A stretch of 29,254 nucleotides of DNA. Source: Sulfurimonas sp. Its GTDB lineage: Bacteria; Campylobacterota; Campylobacteria; Campylobacterales; Sulfurimonadaceae. The notes beneath the pieces were generated by a model, which saw only the letters and a program-made list of their open reading frames with translations, searched no databases and was not told the origin of the DNA. Both the position numbers and the translations under genes were made by a program. The DNA lies in assembly GCA_027044845.1 (NCBI GenBank), contig JALUBM010000125.1:1-29254 (forward strand). The letters are read 5' to 3'. How positions within the stretch are numbered: position 1 is the stretch's first letter; every line of letters begins with the position of its first letter. Positions 1-9,234 of the stretch are shown in pieces.

Positions 1-1
1 A

Positions 2-82
2 AATGCATACTTAGCTGCAAACTATCGCTCAATCGTGATAGAAAAAGCTGTATGGGAAACTTTGACAAGTGAGGCTAAGTAA
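2..82 (+). CDS. rplD: 50S ribosomal protein L4, C-terminal end (partial)
   Basis: Only the last 26 codons are in the window. The frame reads [20 protein letters not shown] and a few more residues, then TAA at 80-82. The basic, helical tail and the position directly before rplW match L4, which sits at this place in the S10 operon (rplC-rplD-rplW-rplB). The stop overlaps the ATG of rplW (TAATG), so the two are probably translationally coupled. L4 binds 23S rRNA early in 50S assembly; in some bacteria it also represses its own operon, but that leader lies outside the window. The call rests mainly on gene order because the fragment is short. Confidence 0.85.
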   Translation, partial: NAYLAANYRSIVIEKAVWETLTSEAK

Positions 83-363
83 TGGCTGATATTACAGATA
101 TTAAATCTATTTTATATACAGAAAAGACTTTAGGTTTGCAAGAAGATGGTGTCATTGTTGTTCAAACATCACCACGTATGAGTAAAACAGGTCTTAAAGA
201 GGTTTTTAGAGAGTATTTTGGAATAATTCCAACAAAAATCAACTCTCTAAATCAAAGCGGAAAAGTAAAACGATTCCGTGGTGTGCAAGGTAAACAAAAT
301 GACTTTAAAAAGTTTTATGTTACTTTACCTGAGGGTGCACAAATAGAAAGTTTGGCGGTATAA
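82..363 (+). CDS. rplW: 50S ribosomal protein L23
   Basis: The product is 93 aa, the normal size for L23. L23 binds 23S rRNA near the exit of the peptide tunnel and is the docking site for trigger factor and SRP. The N-terminal [20 protein letters not shown] and the central stretch with [21 protein letters not shown] are typical of the family. A GAGG motif at 71-74 gives a ribosome binding site at good distance from ATG 82. The gene is one base away from rplB and overlaps the rplD stop. Confidence 0.96.
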   Translation: MADITDIKSILYTEKTLGLQEDGVIVVQTSPRMSKTGLKEVFREYFGIIPTKINSLNQSGKVKRFRGVQGKQNDFKKFYVTLPEGAQIESLAV

Positions 364-364
364 G

Positions 365-1210
365 ATGGCAATTAAAACTTATAGACCGATAACTCCATCT
401 CGTCGTTTTTATACGAATGTAGATAGTTCAGATATCACTGCTAAAGCGAGTGTTCGTTCATTATTAATAAAACTTCCAACAACTGCTGGTCGTAATCATA
501 ATGGTCGTATTACATCTCGTCATAAACAAGCTGGTGCAAAAAAGCTTTATCGTATTATTGACTTTAAAAGAAATAAGTTTGGTGTATCTGGTACAGTCTC
601 TGCAATTGAATATGATCCATATCGAAACTGTCGTATCGCATTAATTACTTATGCCGATGGTGAAAAAAGATATATTCTTCAACCAAAAGGTCTTGAAGTT
701 GGAGATACTGTAGAGTCTGCTGAAACTGGTTTAGATGTTAAAGCAGGGAATACTATGAAACTTCAAAATATTCCTGTTGGTACACTTGTTCATAATGTTG
801 AGCTTAAAACTGGTAAAGGCGGACAAATGGTTCGTTCAGCTGGAACATCTGCTCAAATTATGGGTCGTGATGGTAAATATGTATCTTTACGTATGCCTTC
901 ATCAGAAATGCGTTTAGTTCTTGGTGAGTGTTTAGCTACTATTGGGATTGTTGGAAATGAAGAATTTGCTAATATCGTTATAGCAAAAGCTGGTCGTCAA
1001 CGTCACTTAGGTATTCGTCCTCAGACTCGTGGTTCTGCTATGAACCCAATTGATCACCCACATGGTGGTGGTGAAGGGAAAACGAACTCAGGTCGTCATC
1101 CAGTTACTCCTTGGGGTAAACCAACTAAGGGTGCTAAAACTCGTCGTAAAAAAGCTAGTGATAAATTAATTATTACTCGCCGTAAACCAAATGCTAAAAG
1201 GGTAGGTTAA
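365..1210 (+). CDS. rplB: 50S ribosomal protein L2
   Basis: The product is 281 aa and full length. L2 is a primary 23S rRNA binding protein needed for subunit joining and for the peptidyl transferase centre. The family hallmarks are present: the N-terminal [19 protein letters not shown] stretch, the OB-fold and SH3-like halves, and the C-terminal [15 protein letters not shown] motif with the conserved histidine of the peptidyl transferase region, followed by a very basic tail ([10 protein letters not shown]). It lies one base after rplW and two bases before rpsS, inside the S10 operon. Confidence 0.98.
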   Translation: MAIKTYRPITPSRRFYTNVDSSDITAKASVRSLLIKLPTTAGRNHNGRITSRHKQAGAKKLYRIIDFKRNKFGVSGTVSAIEYDPYRNCRIALITYADGEKRYILQPKGLEVGDTVESAETGLDVKAGNTMKLQNIPVGTLVHNVELKTGKGGQMVRSAGTSAQIMGRDGKYVSLRMPSSEMRLVLGECLATIGIVGNEEFANIVIAKAGRQRHLGIRPQTRGSAMNPIDHPHGGGEGKTNSGRHPVTPWGKPTKGAKTRRKKASDKLIITRRKPNAKRVG

Positions 1211-1212
1211 TA

Positions 1213-1488
1213 ATGGCTCGTTCAGTAAAAAAAGGTCCATTCGTAGATGATCATTTAATGAAAAAAGTGGAGGCTATGAAAGCCGAAGCGAAGAAAAAAC
1301 CTATTAAAACTTGGTCAAGAAGATCTATGGTTCTTCCTGATATGGTTGGTTTGACAATAAATGTTCATAATGGTCGCCAATTCGTTCCTGTATATATTAC
1401 AGAGAATCACATTGGTTATAAACTTGGTGAATTTGCACCAACTCGTACATTCAAGGGCCACAAGGGCTCTGTTCAGAAGAAGGGGTAG
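1213..1488 (+). CDS. rpsS: 30S ribosomal protein S19
   Basis: The product is 91 aa, the usual length. It opens with [20 protein letters not shown] and carries the family core around [22 protein letters not shown] and [13 protein letters not shown]19 forms a complex with S13 in the head of the 30S subunit near the A site. Its S13 partner gene is not in this window. The start ATG follows the rplB stop by two bases, and rplV starts two bases after its stop. Confidence 0.98.
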   Translation: MARSVKKGPFVDDHLMKKVEAMKAEAKKKPIKTWSRRSMVLPDMVGLTINVHNGRQFVPVYITENHIGYKLGEFAPTRTFKGHKGSVQKKG

Positions 1489-1490
1489 TC

Positions 1491-1808
1491 ATGGCTAGAG
1501 CATTATTAAAATTTATCCGTGTATCTCCTATCAAATCTCGTCTTATTGCACGTGAAGTGCAAGGTATGAATGCAGAAGAGGCACTAGCAGCTTTAGAATT
1601 CACTCCAAATAAGGCAGCGAAAATTATCTCTAAAGTAATTGCATCTGCAGTTGCTAATAGTGGTGAAGAAGCTGAAGATTGTGTAATTACATCATGTCGT
1701 GTTGACAATGGTCCAGTACTTAAACGTTTCCGTCCACGTGCTCGTGGTATGGCTTCAGGTATTAGAAAACCAACAGCACATATCTTAGTAGAAGTAGAGG
1801 GTAAGTAA
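1491..1808 (+). CDS. rplV: 50S ribosomal protein L22
   Basis: The product is 105 aa. L22 binds 23S rRNA and sends a long beta hairpin into the peptide exit tunnel. The family pattern is visible: [21 protein letters not shown] at the N-terminus, then [21 protein letters not shown], and the hairpin region [21 protein letters not shown], the segment where macrolide-resistance mutations arise in other species. No insertion is seen in the hairpin. The next gene, rpsC, begins one base after the stop. Confidence 0.98.
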   Translation: MARALLKFIRVSPIKSRLIAREVQGMNAEEALAALEFTPNKAAKIISKVIASAVANSGEEAEDCVITSCRVDNGPVLKRFRPRARGMASGIRKPTAHILVEVEGK

Positions 1809-1809
1809 T

Positions 1810-2526
1810 ATGGGTCAAAAAGTTAATCCTATTGGTTTACGTCTTGGAATCAACCGTAACTGGGAATCAAGATGGTTTCCTAATTTTAAAACTGCTCCAG
1901 CAGCTTTAGGTGAAGATCACAAGATAAGAACATTTTTAAAGAAAGAACTTTACTATGCTGGTGTTTCTAACATCATCATTGAAAGAACAGTTAAACGTCT
2001 TCGTGTAACTATTGTTGCCGCTCGTCCTGGTATTATCATTGGGAAGAAAGGTGCAGATATAGAGAAGTTAAAAACTGCTGTTCAAAAACTTGTTGGTAAA
2101 GCTATATCTATTAATATCAAAGAAGAGAAAAAAGCACAAACTTCAGCACAACTTGTTGCTGAAAATGTTGCAACTCAATTAGAACGTCGTATTGCATTCC
2201 GTAGAGCTATGAAAAAAGTTATGCAAGGTGCACAACGTTCTGGTGCCAAAGGTATTAAAGTAGCTGTTGCAGGTCGTTTAGGCGGTGCTGAGATGGCTCG
2301 TACTGAGTGGTACTTGGAGGGTCGTGTTCCTCTTCATACACTTCGTGCAAAAATTGATTATGGTTTTGCTGAAGCACATACTACATACGGTATTATCGGT
2401 GTAAAAGTATGGATTTTCAAAGGGGAAGTACTGACTAAAGGTATTCCTGCAGAAGCTAAAGAAGAGAAAAAAGAACGTCGTGGTAGAAAACCAGCAAGAC
2501 GTGAAAATAGTGAAAAGGCTGAATAA
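1810..2526 (+). CDS. rpsC: 30S ribosomal protein S3
   Basis: The product is 238 aa. S3 sits at the mRNA entry side of the 30S head. It starts [20 protein letters not shown] and has the type II KH domain around residues 60-110, with the GXXG-type loop in [19 protein letters not shown]-terminal S3 domain ([20 protein letters not shown]) follows, then a charged tail rich in K, E and R (about residues 210-238) that is longer than needed for the fold and typical of variable S3 tails. It lies between rplV and rplP as in other spc/S10 clusters. Confidence 0.98.
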   Translation: MGQKVNPIGLRLGINRNWESRWFPNFKTAPAALGEDHKIRTFLKKELYYAGVSNIIIERTVKRLRVTIVAARPGIIIGKKGADIEKLKTAVQKLVGKAISINIKEEKKAQTSAQLVAENVATQLERRIAFRRAMKKVMQGAQRSGAKGIKVAVAGRLGGAEMARTEWYLEGRVPLHTLRAKIDYGFAEAHTTYGIIGVKVWIFKGEVLTKGIPAEAKEEKKERRGRKPARRENSEKAE

Positions 2527-2528
2527 TC

Positions 2529-2954
2529 ATGTTAATGCCAAAAAGAACAAAATATCGTAAAGTAATGAAAGGACGTAACCGTGGTTATGCTCGTTCTGGT
2601 TACAAGTTATCTTTTGGTGACATCGCATTTAAAGCGGTAGAAGCTGGTCGTATCAACTCTCGTCAGATTGAATCGGCTCGTATTTCTGCAACTCGTCACA
2701 TTAAAAGACAAGGTAAGATTTGGATTCGTGTATTCCCTGCAAAACCGTTAACTGCAAAACCTCTTGAAACTCGTATGGGTAAAGGTAAGGGTGCTGTTGA
2801 TCAATGGGTAATGAATATTAAACCAGGTCGTATAATCTTTGAAATGGGTGGTGTACCAGAAGATATAGCACGTGAAGCGCTAACTCTTGCAATGCACAAA
2901 TTGCCATTCAAATGTAAAATTGTTACTGCGGAGATGAACAATGAAATATTCTGA
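2529..2954 (+). CDS. rplP: 50S ribosomal protein L16
   Basis: The product is 141 aa. L16 is a late-assembling 50S protein that helps form the A-site tRNA binding region. The N-terminus [19 protein letters not shown] and the central [25 protein letters not shown] are diagnostic. The loop around [10 protein letters not shown] includes the conserved arginine-containing segment [10 protein letters not shown]. Its last 14 bases overlap the start of rpmC, so L16 and L29 are likely coupled in translation. Confidence 0.98.
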   Translation: MLMPKRTKYRKVMKGRNRGYARSGYKLSFGDIAFKAVEAGRINSRQIESARISATRHIKRQGKIWIRVFPAKPLTAKPLETRMGKGKGAVDQWVMNIKPGRIIFEMGGVPEDIAREALTLAMHKLPFKCKIVTAEMNNEIF

Positions 2955-3129
2955 TTTAGCAGAAAAGAGTGCAGCAGAGCTTCAAGCAATGCTTAAAGAG
3001 AAAAAAACTGAGCTGTTTACTTTAAAAATTAAACAAAAGATGATGCAATTACAAAATACTAGCGAACTTAAAGTTGCTAAAAAAGATATTGCTAGAATCA
3101 ATACTGCACTTGCTGCAGTAGCAAACTAG
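2941..3129 (+). CDS. rpmC: 50S ribosomal protein L29
   Basis: The product is 62 aa, made of two antiparallel helices as expected for L29, a protein at the tunnel exit next to L23. The sequence [20 protein letters not shown], with a lysine-rich middle and [10 protein letters not shown] near the end, fits the family. The start at 2941 lies inside the end of rplP (14-base overlap). No earlier in-frame start is better, because the N-terminus already matches the normal L29 start. Confidence 0.96.
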   Translation: MKYSDLAEKSAAELQAMLKEKKTELFTLKIKQKMMQLQNTSELKVAKKDIARINTALAAVAN

Positions 3130-3139
3130 GGGACGAGTG

Positions 3140-3385
3140 ATGGCTAATAAGCGTGAAATTCAAGGTAACGTAATTAAAATTGCAGGCGATAAAACAGTAA
3201 CTGTACTTGTTGAACGTCGTGTAATGCATCCTCGTTATCATAAAGTTGTTAAGCGTTTCAAAAAGTACTTGGTACATGATGAACGCAATGAAGTTAAAGT
3301 CGGAGACGAGATTGTTGCAATCGAATGTCGTCCACTTTCTAAGACTAAATCTTTTAGACTTAAGTCAGTTGTAAAAGGAGCGTAG
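3140..3385 (+). CDS. rpsQ: 30S ribosomal protein S17
   Basis: The product is 81 aa from the ATG at 3140. A GTG at 3137 directly before it would add one methionine, but the ATG gives the expected MANKREIQG start and sits well behind the purine-rich AGGGGACGAG. S17 is an OB-fold primary binder of 16S rRNA. The core [33 protein letters not shown], split by short turns, and [20 protein letters not shown] match the family. It lies between rpmC and rplN as usual. Confidence 0.96.
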   Translation: MANKREIQGNVIKIAGDKTVTVLVERRVMHPRYHKVVKRFKKYLVHDERNEVKVGDEIVAIECRPLSKTKSFRLKSVVKGA

Positions 3386-3387
3386 TA

Positions 3388-3756
3388 ATGATACAAGGTT
3401 TTACTCGTTTAAATGTAGCTGATAATACAGGTGCGAAAGAGATTATGTGTATTAAGGTACTTGGTGGTTCTAAGCGTCGTTATGCTTCAATAGGTGACGT
3501 TATTGTTGCTTCTGTAAAAAAAGCGATTCCAACTGCTAAAGTTAAAAAAGGTAAAGTTGTAAAAGCTGTTGTTGTAAGAACGCATAAAGAAGTACAACGT
3601 GAAAATGGTTCTTTAATCCGTTTTGATGACAATGCAGCTGTAATACTTGATGACAAGAGAGAGCCAATTGGTACTCGTATCTTTGGACCAATTGGTCGTG
3701 AAGTGCGTTATGCAGGATTTATGAAAATTGTATCTCTTGCTCCGGAGGTTGTGTAA
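3388..3756 (+). CDS. rplN: 50S ribosomal protein L14
   Basis: The product is 122 aa, the standard length. It begins [20 protein letters not shown] and ends with [26 protein letters not shown], both diagnostic for L14. L14 binds 23S rRNA, forms intersubunit bridges and is the target of the RsfS silencing factor in other bacteria. The TAA stop shares bases with the ATG of rplX (TAATG at 3754-3758), which suggests translational coupling. Confidence 0.98.
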   Translation: MIQGFTRLNVADNTGAKEIMCIKVLGGSKRRYASIGDVIVASVKKAIPTAKVKKGKVVKAVVVRTHKEVQRENGSLIRFDDNAAVILDDKREPIGTRIFGPIGREVRYAGFMKIVSLAPEVV

Positions 3757-3986
3757 TGGCAAAATTTAATTTCAAAAAAGGCGATATGGTAGAAATTATC
3801 GCTGGTGATGACAAGGGTACACAAGCAGCTGTACTTGCAGTTATGCCAAAGAAAAACAAAGTAATAGTAGAGGGTTGTAAAATTGCTAAAAAAGCAATTA
3901 AACCAACAGAAGAGAACGCTAAAGGTGGTCATATCAATAAAGAGATGCCTATCGATGTTTCAAACGTACGTAAAGTGGAGGCATAA
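3756..3986 (+). CDS. rplX: 50S ribosomal protein L24
   Basis: The product is 76 aa, shorter than the E. coli protein (about 104 aa) but in the range seen in this group. It keeps the KOW motif near the N-terminus ([23 protein letters not shown]) and the following [16 protein letters not shown] stretch. L24 starts 50S assembly by binding the 5' end of 23S rRNA. It begins on the last base of the rplN stop codon and is followed four bases later by rplE. Confidence 0.96.
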   Translation: MAKFNFKKGDMVEIIAGDDKGTQAAVLAVMPKKNKVIVEGCKIAKKAIKPTEENAKGGHINKEMPIDVSNVRKVEA

Positions 3987-3990
3987 GTAG

Positions 3991-4536
3991 ATGGCTCGTT
4001 TAAAAGAGAAATATTTAGCATTAAAGCCAGAAATTCAGGCAGCTTTAGACATCAAAAATGTAATGCAAGTTCCTGCATTAGATAAAATTGTTATCTCTGT
4101 TGGTGCTGGTTTTGCTATGAAAGACAATAAACTTATCCAAAATATTGAAGATACTATTACTACTATTGCTGGACAAAAAGCAACTACAGTTATTGCTAAA
4201 AAATCTGTTGCAGGTTTTAAAGTACGTGAAGGTATGCCAGTTGGTATTCGTGTAACACTTCGTGGTGAAAATATGTATAACTTTTTTGACCGTTTAGTTG
4301 CTATTGCACTCCCACGTGTAAAAGATTTTCGTGGTGTACCAAGTAATGGTTTTGACGGACGTGGTAACTATAACTTCGGTCTTCAAGAACAACTTATTTT
4401 TCCAGAGATTAGCTATGATTCAATCATGCAAATCCACGGTATGAATATCACAGTTGTTACAACTGCTGATTCAGATAAGGCTGCGTTTACTCTATTAGAG
4501 AAAATGGGAATGCCTTTTACGAAAGGGAGTAACTAA
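3991..4536 (+). CDS. rplE: 50S ribosomal protein L5
   Basis: The product is 181 aa. L5 binds 5S rRNA and contacts the P-site tRNA. Visible signatures are [47 protein letters not shown] and [11 protein letters not shown]. In E. coli the start of this gene carries the S8 repressor site of the spc operon. I see no clear copy of that structure around 3985-4030 here. The stop overlaps the start of rpsN by one base. Confidence 0.98.
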   Translation: MARLKEKYLALKPEIQAALDIKNVMQVPALDKIVISVGAGFAMKDNKLIQNIEDTITTIAGQKATTVIAKKSVAGFKVREGMPVGIRVTLRGENMYNFFDRLVAIALPRVKDFRGVPSNGFDGRGNYNFGLQEQLIFPEISYDSIMQIHGMNITVVTTADSDKAAFTLLEKMGMPFTKGSN

Positions 4537-4721
4537 TGGCTAAAAAGTCAATGATAGCAAAAGCTAATAGAACTCCAAAATTTAAAGTACGTGCATATAC
4601 ACGTTGTCAGATTTGTGGTCGTCCACACTCTGTACTGAGAGATTTTGGAATTTGTCGTATTTGTTTTAGAAAAATGGCAAATGAAGGTTTAATACCAGGT
4701 GTTAGAAAGTCGAGTTGGTAA
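4536..4721 (+). CDS. rpsN: 30S ribosomal protein S14, zinc-binding type
   Basis: The product is 61 aa, the short form of S14 (also named rpsZ or type Z). It has two CxxC pairs, in [10 protein letters not shown] and GICRICFRK, that together bind one zinc ion. The end [11 protein letters not shown] is the usual short-S14 tail. The longer zinc-free S14 of about 100 aa is not encoded here. The gene follows rplE with a one-base overlap and is then separated from rpsH by the only sizeable gap in the operon. Confidence 0.97.
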   Translation: MAKKSMIAKANRTPKFKVRAYTRCQICGRPHSVLRDFGICRICFRKMANEGLIPGVRKSSW

Positions 4722-4750
4722 AAACTAATTTGAAACTTCTAGCAGTCAGC

Positions 4751-4776
4751 AGTTATCTTATCTGTATAAGATAACT
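4751..4776 (+). promoter_or_regulatory. Perfect hairpin in the rpsN-rpsH gap
   Basis: AGTTATCTTAT at 4751-4761 and ATAAGATAACT at 4766-4776 form a perfect 11-bp stem with a CTGT loop. No T-run follows (ACAACAAGGA comes next), so it does not look like an intrinsic terminator. It ends 18 bases before the rpsH start and just upstream of its AAGGA ribosome binding site. Possible roles are an mRNA processing site, a stability element, or a site for feedback control by S8. It does not obviously mimic the S8 site of 16S rRNA, which needs an internal asymmetric bulge. Confidence 0.6.
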
Positions 4777-4794
4777 ACAACAAGGAAAATGTAA

Positions 4795-5193
4795 ATGGCA
4801 ATTAATGATTTAGTATCAGATGCGTTAACACGCGTTCGTAATGCTGGTATGAGAAGATTACCAGTTACAACTTTAGTACACTCAAAAAGTGTTGAAGCTG
4901 TAGCAAATATCTTAGTGGAAAAAGGTTACTTAGAATCTTGTAATGTAATCGAAGACGGTGTTAAAAAGACTGTTAAAGTTGTACTTAAGTACGGTGAAGA
5001 TGGGAAAACTGTAATCAATGAAATGAAAAGAGTTTCTAAACCTGGTCGTCGTGTGTACAAAGGTAAAGAAGATATAAAACGTTTCAAAAATGGTTATGGA
5101 ACTATTATTGTTAGTACATCACATGGCGTTCTACCAAATGACAAAGCATATGAGCTTGGTATTGGTGGTGAAGTTATGTGTACGGTTTGGTAG
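4795..5193 (+). CDS. rpsH: 30S ribosomal protein S8
   Basis: The product is 132 aa. S8 binds the central domain of 16S rRNA and in E. coli represses the spc operon. Family marks are the start [19 protein letters not shown] and the C-terminal segment [19 protein letters not shown] followed by GGEVMCTVW. Unlike its neighbours it is preceded by a 73-base gap that carries a perfect hairpin, so its translation may be controlled apart from the upstream genes. AAGGA lies about 9 bases before the ATG. Confidence 0.98.
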   Translation: MAINDLVSDALTRVRNAGMRRLPVTTLVHSKSVEAVANILVEKGYLESCNVIEDGVKKTVKVVLKYGEDGKTVINEMKRVSKPGRRVYKGKEDIKRFKNGYGTIIVSTSHGVLPNDKAYELGIGGEVMCTVW

Positions 5194-5202
5194 GAGTATA
5201 AC

Positions 5203-5739
5203 ATGTCAAGAATTGGAAAAAATCCTGTAGAATTTGCTAGTGATATTACAGTTACTACAAATGGAAATGTTATTACTTTTGCTAAAGGCAAAAATAGTGT
5301 CGATTTAGATACAAAAGGGTATGTTGCTTTTTCTGTAGAAGGAAATACATTAACTTTTAAAAATCTTTCAGATTCTCGTGAGCATAGAGCTTTTTGGGGA
5401 ACTTTTAGAGCATTGGCTCAAAATATTGTTACTGGTTTAACTACTGGTTATGAGAAAAAACTTGAAATCAATGGTGTTGGTTATAGAGCCGCTGTTAAAG
5501 GGAAGGTTTTAAATCTTCAACTTGGTTTCTCTCATGATATTAATTATGAGTTACCAGAAGGTTTAGAAGCAAGTGTTGAGAAGAATGTTATTACTCTCAA
5601 AAGCCATGACAAACAAATGTTAGGTCAAGCTGCCGCTGAGATTAGATCATTCCGTCCACCAGAGCCTTATAAAGGTAAAGGTGTTAAATACATAGATGAG
5701 CATATCGTGCGTAAAGCCGGTAAAACTGCTAAGAAATAA
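5203..5739 (+). CDS. rplF: 50S ribosomal protein L6
   Basis: The product is 178 aa with the two repeated L6 domains. It starts MSRIGKNPVEFASDITVT and ends with RSFRPPEPYKGKGVKYIDEH plus a short basic tail, the strongest L6 signature. L6 lies near the GTPase-associated centre of the 50S subunit. The gap to rpsH is nine bases and contains AGGAG. The gap to rplR is 13 bases and contains GGGAGGA. Confidence 0.98.
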   Translation: MSRIGKNPVEFASDITVTTNGNVITFAKGKNSVDLDTKGYVAFSVEGNTLTFKNLSDSREHRAFWGTFRALAQNIVTGLTTGYEKKLEINGVGYRAAVKGKVLNLQLGFSHDINYELPEGLEASVEKNVITLKSHDKQMLGQAAAEIRSFRPPEPYKGKGVKYIDEHIVRKAGKTAKK

Positions 5740-5752
5740 GGGAGGAAGATAA

Positions 5753-6109
5753 ATGAATGCTAAAGTATTAAAAAGTAAAATCGCTAACCGTTTAAAACGT
5801 AAGCGTCGTATACGTGCAAAAATATCTGGGTGTGCTGAACTTCCTCGTGTTTCTGTATTTAAATCAAACCGTTACCTCAGTGTACAAGCTATTGATGATG
5901 CAACTGCAACAACTTTATGCGCACTACACTCAAAGGCTACTGGTCACAAAGCGAATAAAGAAGGTGCTGCTGCACTTGGTGAAGCATTTGCTGCTAAACT
6001 AAAAGAAGCAAATATCTCTGAAATTGTATTTGACCGTAATGGTTACCAATATCATGGCGTTATCGCTGCATTTGGTGACGCACTTCGTGCAAACGAAATT
6101 AAGTTCTAG
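5753..6109 (+). CDS. rplR: 50S ribosomal protein L18
   Basis: The product is 118 aa. L18 brings 5S rRNA into the 50S subunit together with L5. The N-terminus is highly basic ([15 protein letters not shown]), followed by [19 protein letters not shown] and the C-terminal [21 protein letters not shown], all typical. A strong GGGAGGA ribosome binding site precedes the ATG. A second reading frame on the same strand (5814-6002) is only a shadow of this gene. Confidence 0.98.
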   Translation: MNAKVLKSKIANRLKRKRRIRAKISGCAELPRVSVFKSNRYLSVQAIDDATATTLCALHSKATGHKANKEGAAALGEAFAAKLKEANISEIVFDRNGYQYHGVIAAFGDALRANEIKF

Positions 6110-6115
6110 GAGCGC

Positions 6116-6565
6116 ATGGCTATGACAGAAATCAATAGAGATGAATTTGAAGAATCAATTGTAAATATTGGTCGTGTAACTAAAGTTGTTAAGGGTGGTA
6201 GAAGATTTCGTTTTACTGCACTTATTGTCGTTGGTAACAAAAACGGTACGGTTGGATATGGTGTAGGAAAAGCGAAAGAAGTTCCTGATGCTATTCGTAA
6301 AGCTGTTGATAATGCATTTAAAAACTTAACTACTGTTAAGATTAAAGGTACTACAATTGCTCACGATATTGAACACAAATATAATGCTAGTACAATTCTT
6401 TTAAAACCAGCTTCTGAAGGTACAGGACTTATCGCAGGTGGTGCGGCTCGTCCAGTTCTTGAACTTGCAGGTTTCCAAGATTTACTAACTAAATCAATTG
6501 GTTCAAACAATCCAAACACACTAGTTCGTGCTACAGTTGAAGCACTTTCTCGTATAAAAGGATAG
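6116..6565 (+). CDS. rpsE: 30S ribosomal protein S5
   Basis: The product is 149 aa, shorter at the N-terminus than E. coli S5 (167 aa) but with all core parts. These are the dsRNA-binding-like domain ([40 protein letters not shown]) and the C-terminal domain with [21 protein letters not shown]5 is involved in decoding fidelity and mRNA unwinding. The start ATG 6116 follows TAGGAGCGC; a second ATG two codons later (6122) is possible. No rpmD (L30) gene lies between this gene and rplO. Confidence 0.97.
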   Translation: MAMTEINRDEFEESIVNIGRVTKVVKGGRRFRFTALIVVGNKNGTVGYGVGKAKEVPDAIRKAVDNAFKNLTTVKIKGTTIAHDIEHKYNASTILLKPASEGTGLIAGGAARPVLELAGFQDLLTKSIGSNNPNTLVRATVEALSRIKG

Positions 6566-6569
6566 AAAA

Positions 6570-6968
6570 ATGGGTATTGAAAACTTAACACCTTCCGAAG
6601 GTTCAACAGCTAATCGTAAGCGTGTTGGACGTGGACAAGGTTCAGGAACTGGTAAGACTGCTGCTCGTGGTCAAAAAGGTCAAAAGTCTCGTACAGGTTA
6701 CAAAAGAAAAAGAAACTTTGAGGGTGGGCAACAACCACTTACAAAACGTTTACCTAAAATTGGTTTTCACTCTACAGTGGTGAAACCATATGTAGTAAAT
6801 GTTGAAAAGATTAAAGCTGTTGCAGAACTTGAAGAGATTACAATGGAGACAATCCGTGGTGTTCACAAAGTTGCTAATTCAGTAGCTAAAATAAAACTAG
6901 TAGGTGCTTCTGCAAAAGATTTAGTATCGAAAATTAAAGACGAAAACGTTACAACTACAGGTAACTAG
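6570..6968 (+). CDS. rplO: 50S ribosomal protein L15
   Basis: The product is 132 aa. The glycine- and arginine-rich N-terminus ([20 protein letters not shown]) followed by [17 protein letters not shown] is the hallmark of L15, a late assembly protein that threads into 23S rRNA. The C-terminal globular part is present. It lies four bases after rpsE, the position where many bacteria carry rpmD, and two bases before secY. Confidence 0.98.
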   Translation: MGIENLTPSEGSTANRKRVGRGQGSGTGKTAARGQKGQKSRTGYKRKRNFEGGQQPLTKRLPKIGFHSTVVKPYVVNVEKIKAVAELEEITMETIRGVHKVANSVAKIKLVGASAKDLVSKIKDENVTTTGN

Positions 6969-6970
6969 TT

Positions 6971-8233
6971 GTGAATAAAAATCTAGTAAATAAGATACTT
7001 ATTACTATCGGTTTTTTATTTATCTACCGTTTACTGGCTTATGTTCCAGTACCTGGGGTAGATACAGCTGTTATTGCCTCTTTCTTTAACTCACATCAAT
7101 CAGATTCATTAGGATTATTTAATATGTTTAGTGGAAACGCTGTAAAACGTATGTCAATTATCTCTTTAGGAATTATGCCTTACATCACTGCTTCAATTAT
7201 TATGGAGCTTTTAGCTGCTACATTTCCAACACTTGGTCAAATGAAAAAAGAGCGTGATGGTATGACAAAGTATATGCAAATTATTCGTTATGCGACAATT
7301 GTAATAACATTAATTCAAGCTGTTGGTGTAAGTGTAGGACTTCAAAGTTTAACGGGACCTACTGGTAATAGTGCAATTTTGGCTGATCATAACACATTTA
7401 TTCTTCTTTCTGCGATTTCAATGCTTGCAGGAACTATGTTATTGATGTGGATAGGTGAGCAAATTACACAAAGTGGTATTGGTAATGGTATCTCTCTTAT
7501 TATCTTCGCTGGAATTGTTTCTGCAATTCCAAGAGCAATAGGACAAACAATTGAGATGGTAAATACAGGAGCTATGAGCTTTATAACAGTAATTGCTATT
7601 TTACTGCTCGTGCTTGCAACAGTGGGTATAATCATCTATGTTGAACTTGGTGAACGTCGTGTACCTATTACGTATGCGAAAAAGACGATGATGCAAAATC
7701 AAAACAAACGTGTAATGAATTATATTCCTATTAAAGTGAATTTAGCTGGTGTTATTCCTGTTATCTTTGCATCTGCAATTTTAATGTTTCCAATGACTGT
7801 ACTTTCAAGCAGTACAAATCCGATAATTCAGGCTATTGCAGATTATTTAAATCCAAATAGTTACTTTTTTAACTTTTTAACTTTTGCTTTTGTTGTTTTC
7901 TTTGCTTTCTTTTATGCTTCGATTACGTTTAATGCAAAAGATATTGCAGATAACTTAAAACGCCAAGGTGGATTTATTCCAGGTATTCGTACTGGTGAGG
8001 CTACTAAAAATTTCTTAAATGAAACAGCAAGTAGGTTGACATTTACAGGTGCATTATATCTTGGACTTGTTGCAACTTTACCTTTTATGATTATAAAAGG
8101 TCTAGGTGTTCCATTTTTCTTCGGTGGTACTGCAGTGTTAATTGTAGTTCAAGTTGCACTCGATACGATGAGAAAAATTGAAGCTCAAATTTATATGAGT
8201 AAATATGAAACCTTAAGTGCGGTTGGTTTATAA
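6971..8233 (+). CDS. secY: Protein translocase subunit SecY
   Basis: The product is 420 aa, the central pore of the SecYEG translocon in the inner membrane. About ten hydrophobic segments can be counted. Signature stretches are LGIMPYITASIIMELL (TM2), the cytoplasmic loop with YVELGERRVPITYAKK, FNAKDIADNLKRQGGFIPGIR, and the last TM pair. The start is GTG at 6971, two bases after the rplO stop; no ATG near it would keep the first membrane segment intact. Linkage to ribosomal genes and to map is the usual bacterial arrangement. Confidence 0.98.
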   Translation: MNKNLVNKILITIGFLFIYRLLAYVPVPGVDTAVIASFFNSHQSDSLGLFNMFSGNAVKRMSIISLGIMPYITASIIMELLAATFPTLGQMKKERDGMTKYMQIIRYATIVITLIQAVGVSVGLQSLTGPTGNSAILADHNTFILLSAISMLAGTMLLMWIGEQITQSGIGNGISLIIFAGIVSAIPRAIGQTIEMVNTGAMSFITVIAILLLVLATVGIIIYVELGERRVPITYAKKTMMQNQNKRVMNYIPIKVNLAGVIPVIFASAILMFPMTVLSSSTNPIIQAIADYLNPNSYFFNFLTFAFVVFFAFFYASITFNAKDIADNLKRQGGFIPGIRTGEATKNFLNETASRLTFTGALYLGLVATLPFMIIKGLGVPFFFGGTAVLIVVQVALDTMRKIEAQIYMSKYETLSAVGL

Positions 8234-8235
8234 CT

Positions 8236-8994
8236 ATGGCAATTTCACTTAAAAAACCGCAAGAGATAGAAAAACTAAGAGCTGCCAACAAAATTGTTGG
8301 TGGTACACTGGATTTACTTCGTGAAAATACAAAAGTTGGTATGACTCTTAAAGAGATGGACGCTATGGCAGAGGATTATATTCGCTCTCATGGTGCAAAA
8401 CCATCTTTTAAAGGTCTTTACGGCTTTCCAAATGCAGTATGTACTTCACTTAATGAGGTTATCATTCATGGTATTCCCTCAGACTATAAACTCCAAGAGG
8501 GTGATGTTATTGGCTATGATGTCGGTACAGAACTTGAGGGTTGGTTTGGTGATGCTGCAATTAGCATGGGTGTTGGAAAAATCACAAAAGAGGATGAAGA
8601 TTTAATTGCATGTTCAAAAGATACGCTCCATTATGCAATAGAAAATATCAAACAGGGAATGCGTTTTAAAGAACTCTCTTCTATGATGGAACAATTTATA
8701 TTAGAGCGTGGTTTTATTCCTCTTCGTGATTTTTGCGGACATGGCATAGGGCGAAAACCACATGAAGAACCTGAAATTCCAAATTATCTTGAGGGTGGTA
8801 AGGCTAAGGCTGGACCAAAGATGAAAAACGGAATGATTTTTTGTTTGGAACCTATGATATGTCAAAAAGAATCTAAACCAATTATTTTAGAGAATGGGTG
8901 GGATGTTGTTAGTACCGATGGTTTACGCGGTTCACACTATGAGCATACTGTTGCAGTTATCAACGGTAAAGCTGAAATATTATCTCTTGCTTAA
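8236..8994 (+). CDS. map: Methionine aminopeptidase, type I
   Basis: The product is 252 aa. The enzyme removes the initiator methionine from new proteins using two metal ions. The metal ligands can be placed at D95 (IGYDVG), D106 (GWFGDAA), H169 (CGHGIG), E205 (FCLEPM) and E236 (HYEHTV), and the conserved histidine at H78 (VIIHGIP). No insert typical of type II enzymes is present. It starts two bases after secY and precedes infA by 21 bases. Confidence 0.98.
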   Translation: MAISLKKPQEIEKLRAANKIVGGTLDLLRENTKVGMTLKEMDAMAEDYIRSHGAKPSFKGLYGFPNAVCTSLNEVIIHGIPSDYKLQEGDVIGYDVGTELEGWFGDAAISMGVGKITKEDEDLIACSKDTLHYAIENIKQGMRFKELSSMMEQFILERGFIPLRDFCGHGIGRKPHEEPEIPNYLEGGKAKAGPKMKNGMIFCLEPMICQKESKPIILENGWDVVSTDGLRGSHYEHTVAVINGKAEILSLA

Positions 8995-9015
8995 GAGTAA
9001 AAAAAAGGACTTATA

Positions 9016-9234
9016 ATGGCTAAAGCAGATGTTATTGAAGTTGATGGCAAGATTATTGAGGCTTTGCCTAATGCAACTTTTCGTGTTGAATTAGAGAATG
9101 GACATGTTATTTTATGTCATATCGCAGGTAAAATGCGTATGCACTATATAAAAATACTTCCAGGTGATAAAGTAAAACTTGAATTAACACCATACTCACT
9201 TGATAAAGGTCGTATCACTTACCGATACAAATAG
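9016..9234 (+). CDS. infA: Translation initiation factor IF-1
   Basis: The product is 72 aa, the standard size. The whole protein is one S1-type OB fold: [20 protein letters not shown], then [19 protein letters not shown] and [22 protein letters not shown]-1 occupies the 30S A site during initiation. An AAAAAAGGAC ribosome binding site precedes the ATG. It is the last gene of the operon here; its TAG overlaps the 5' arm of the terminator hairpin. Confidence 0.98.
   Translation: MAKADVIEVDGKIIEALPNATFRVELENGHVILCHIAGKMRMHYIKILPGDKVKLELTPYSLDKGRITYRYK

Noticed and set aside
7387..7635. 82-codon - strand frame inside secY
   Set aside because: Antisense shadow of membrane segments; hydrophobic only because the opposite strand codes hydrophobic residues, no start signal.
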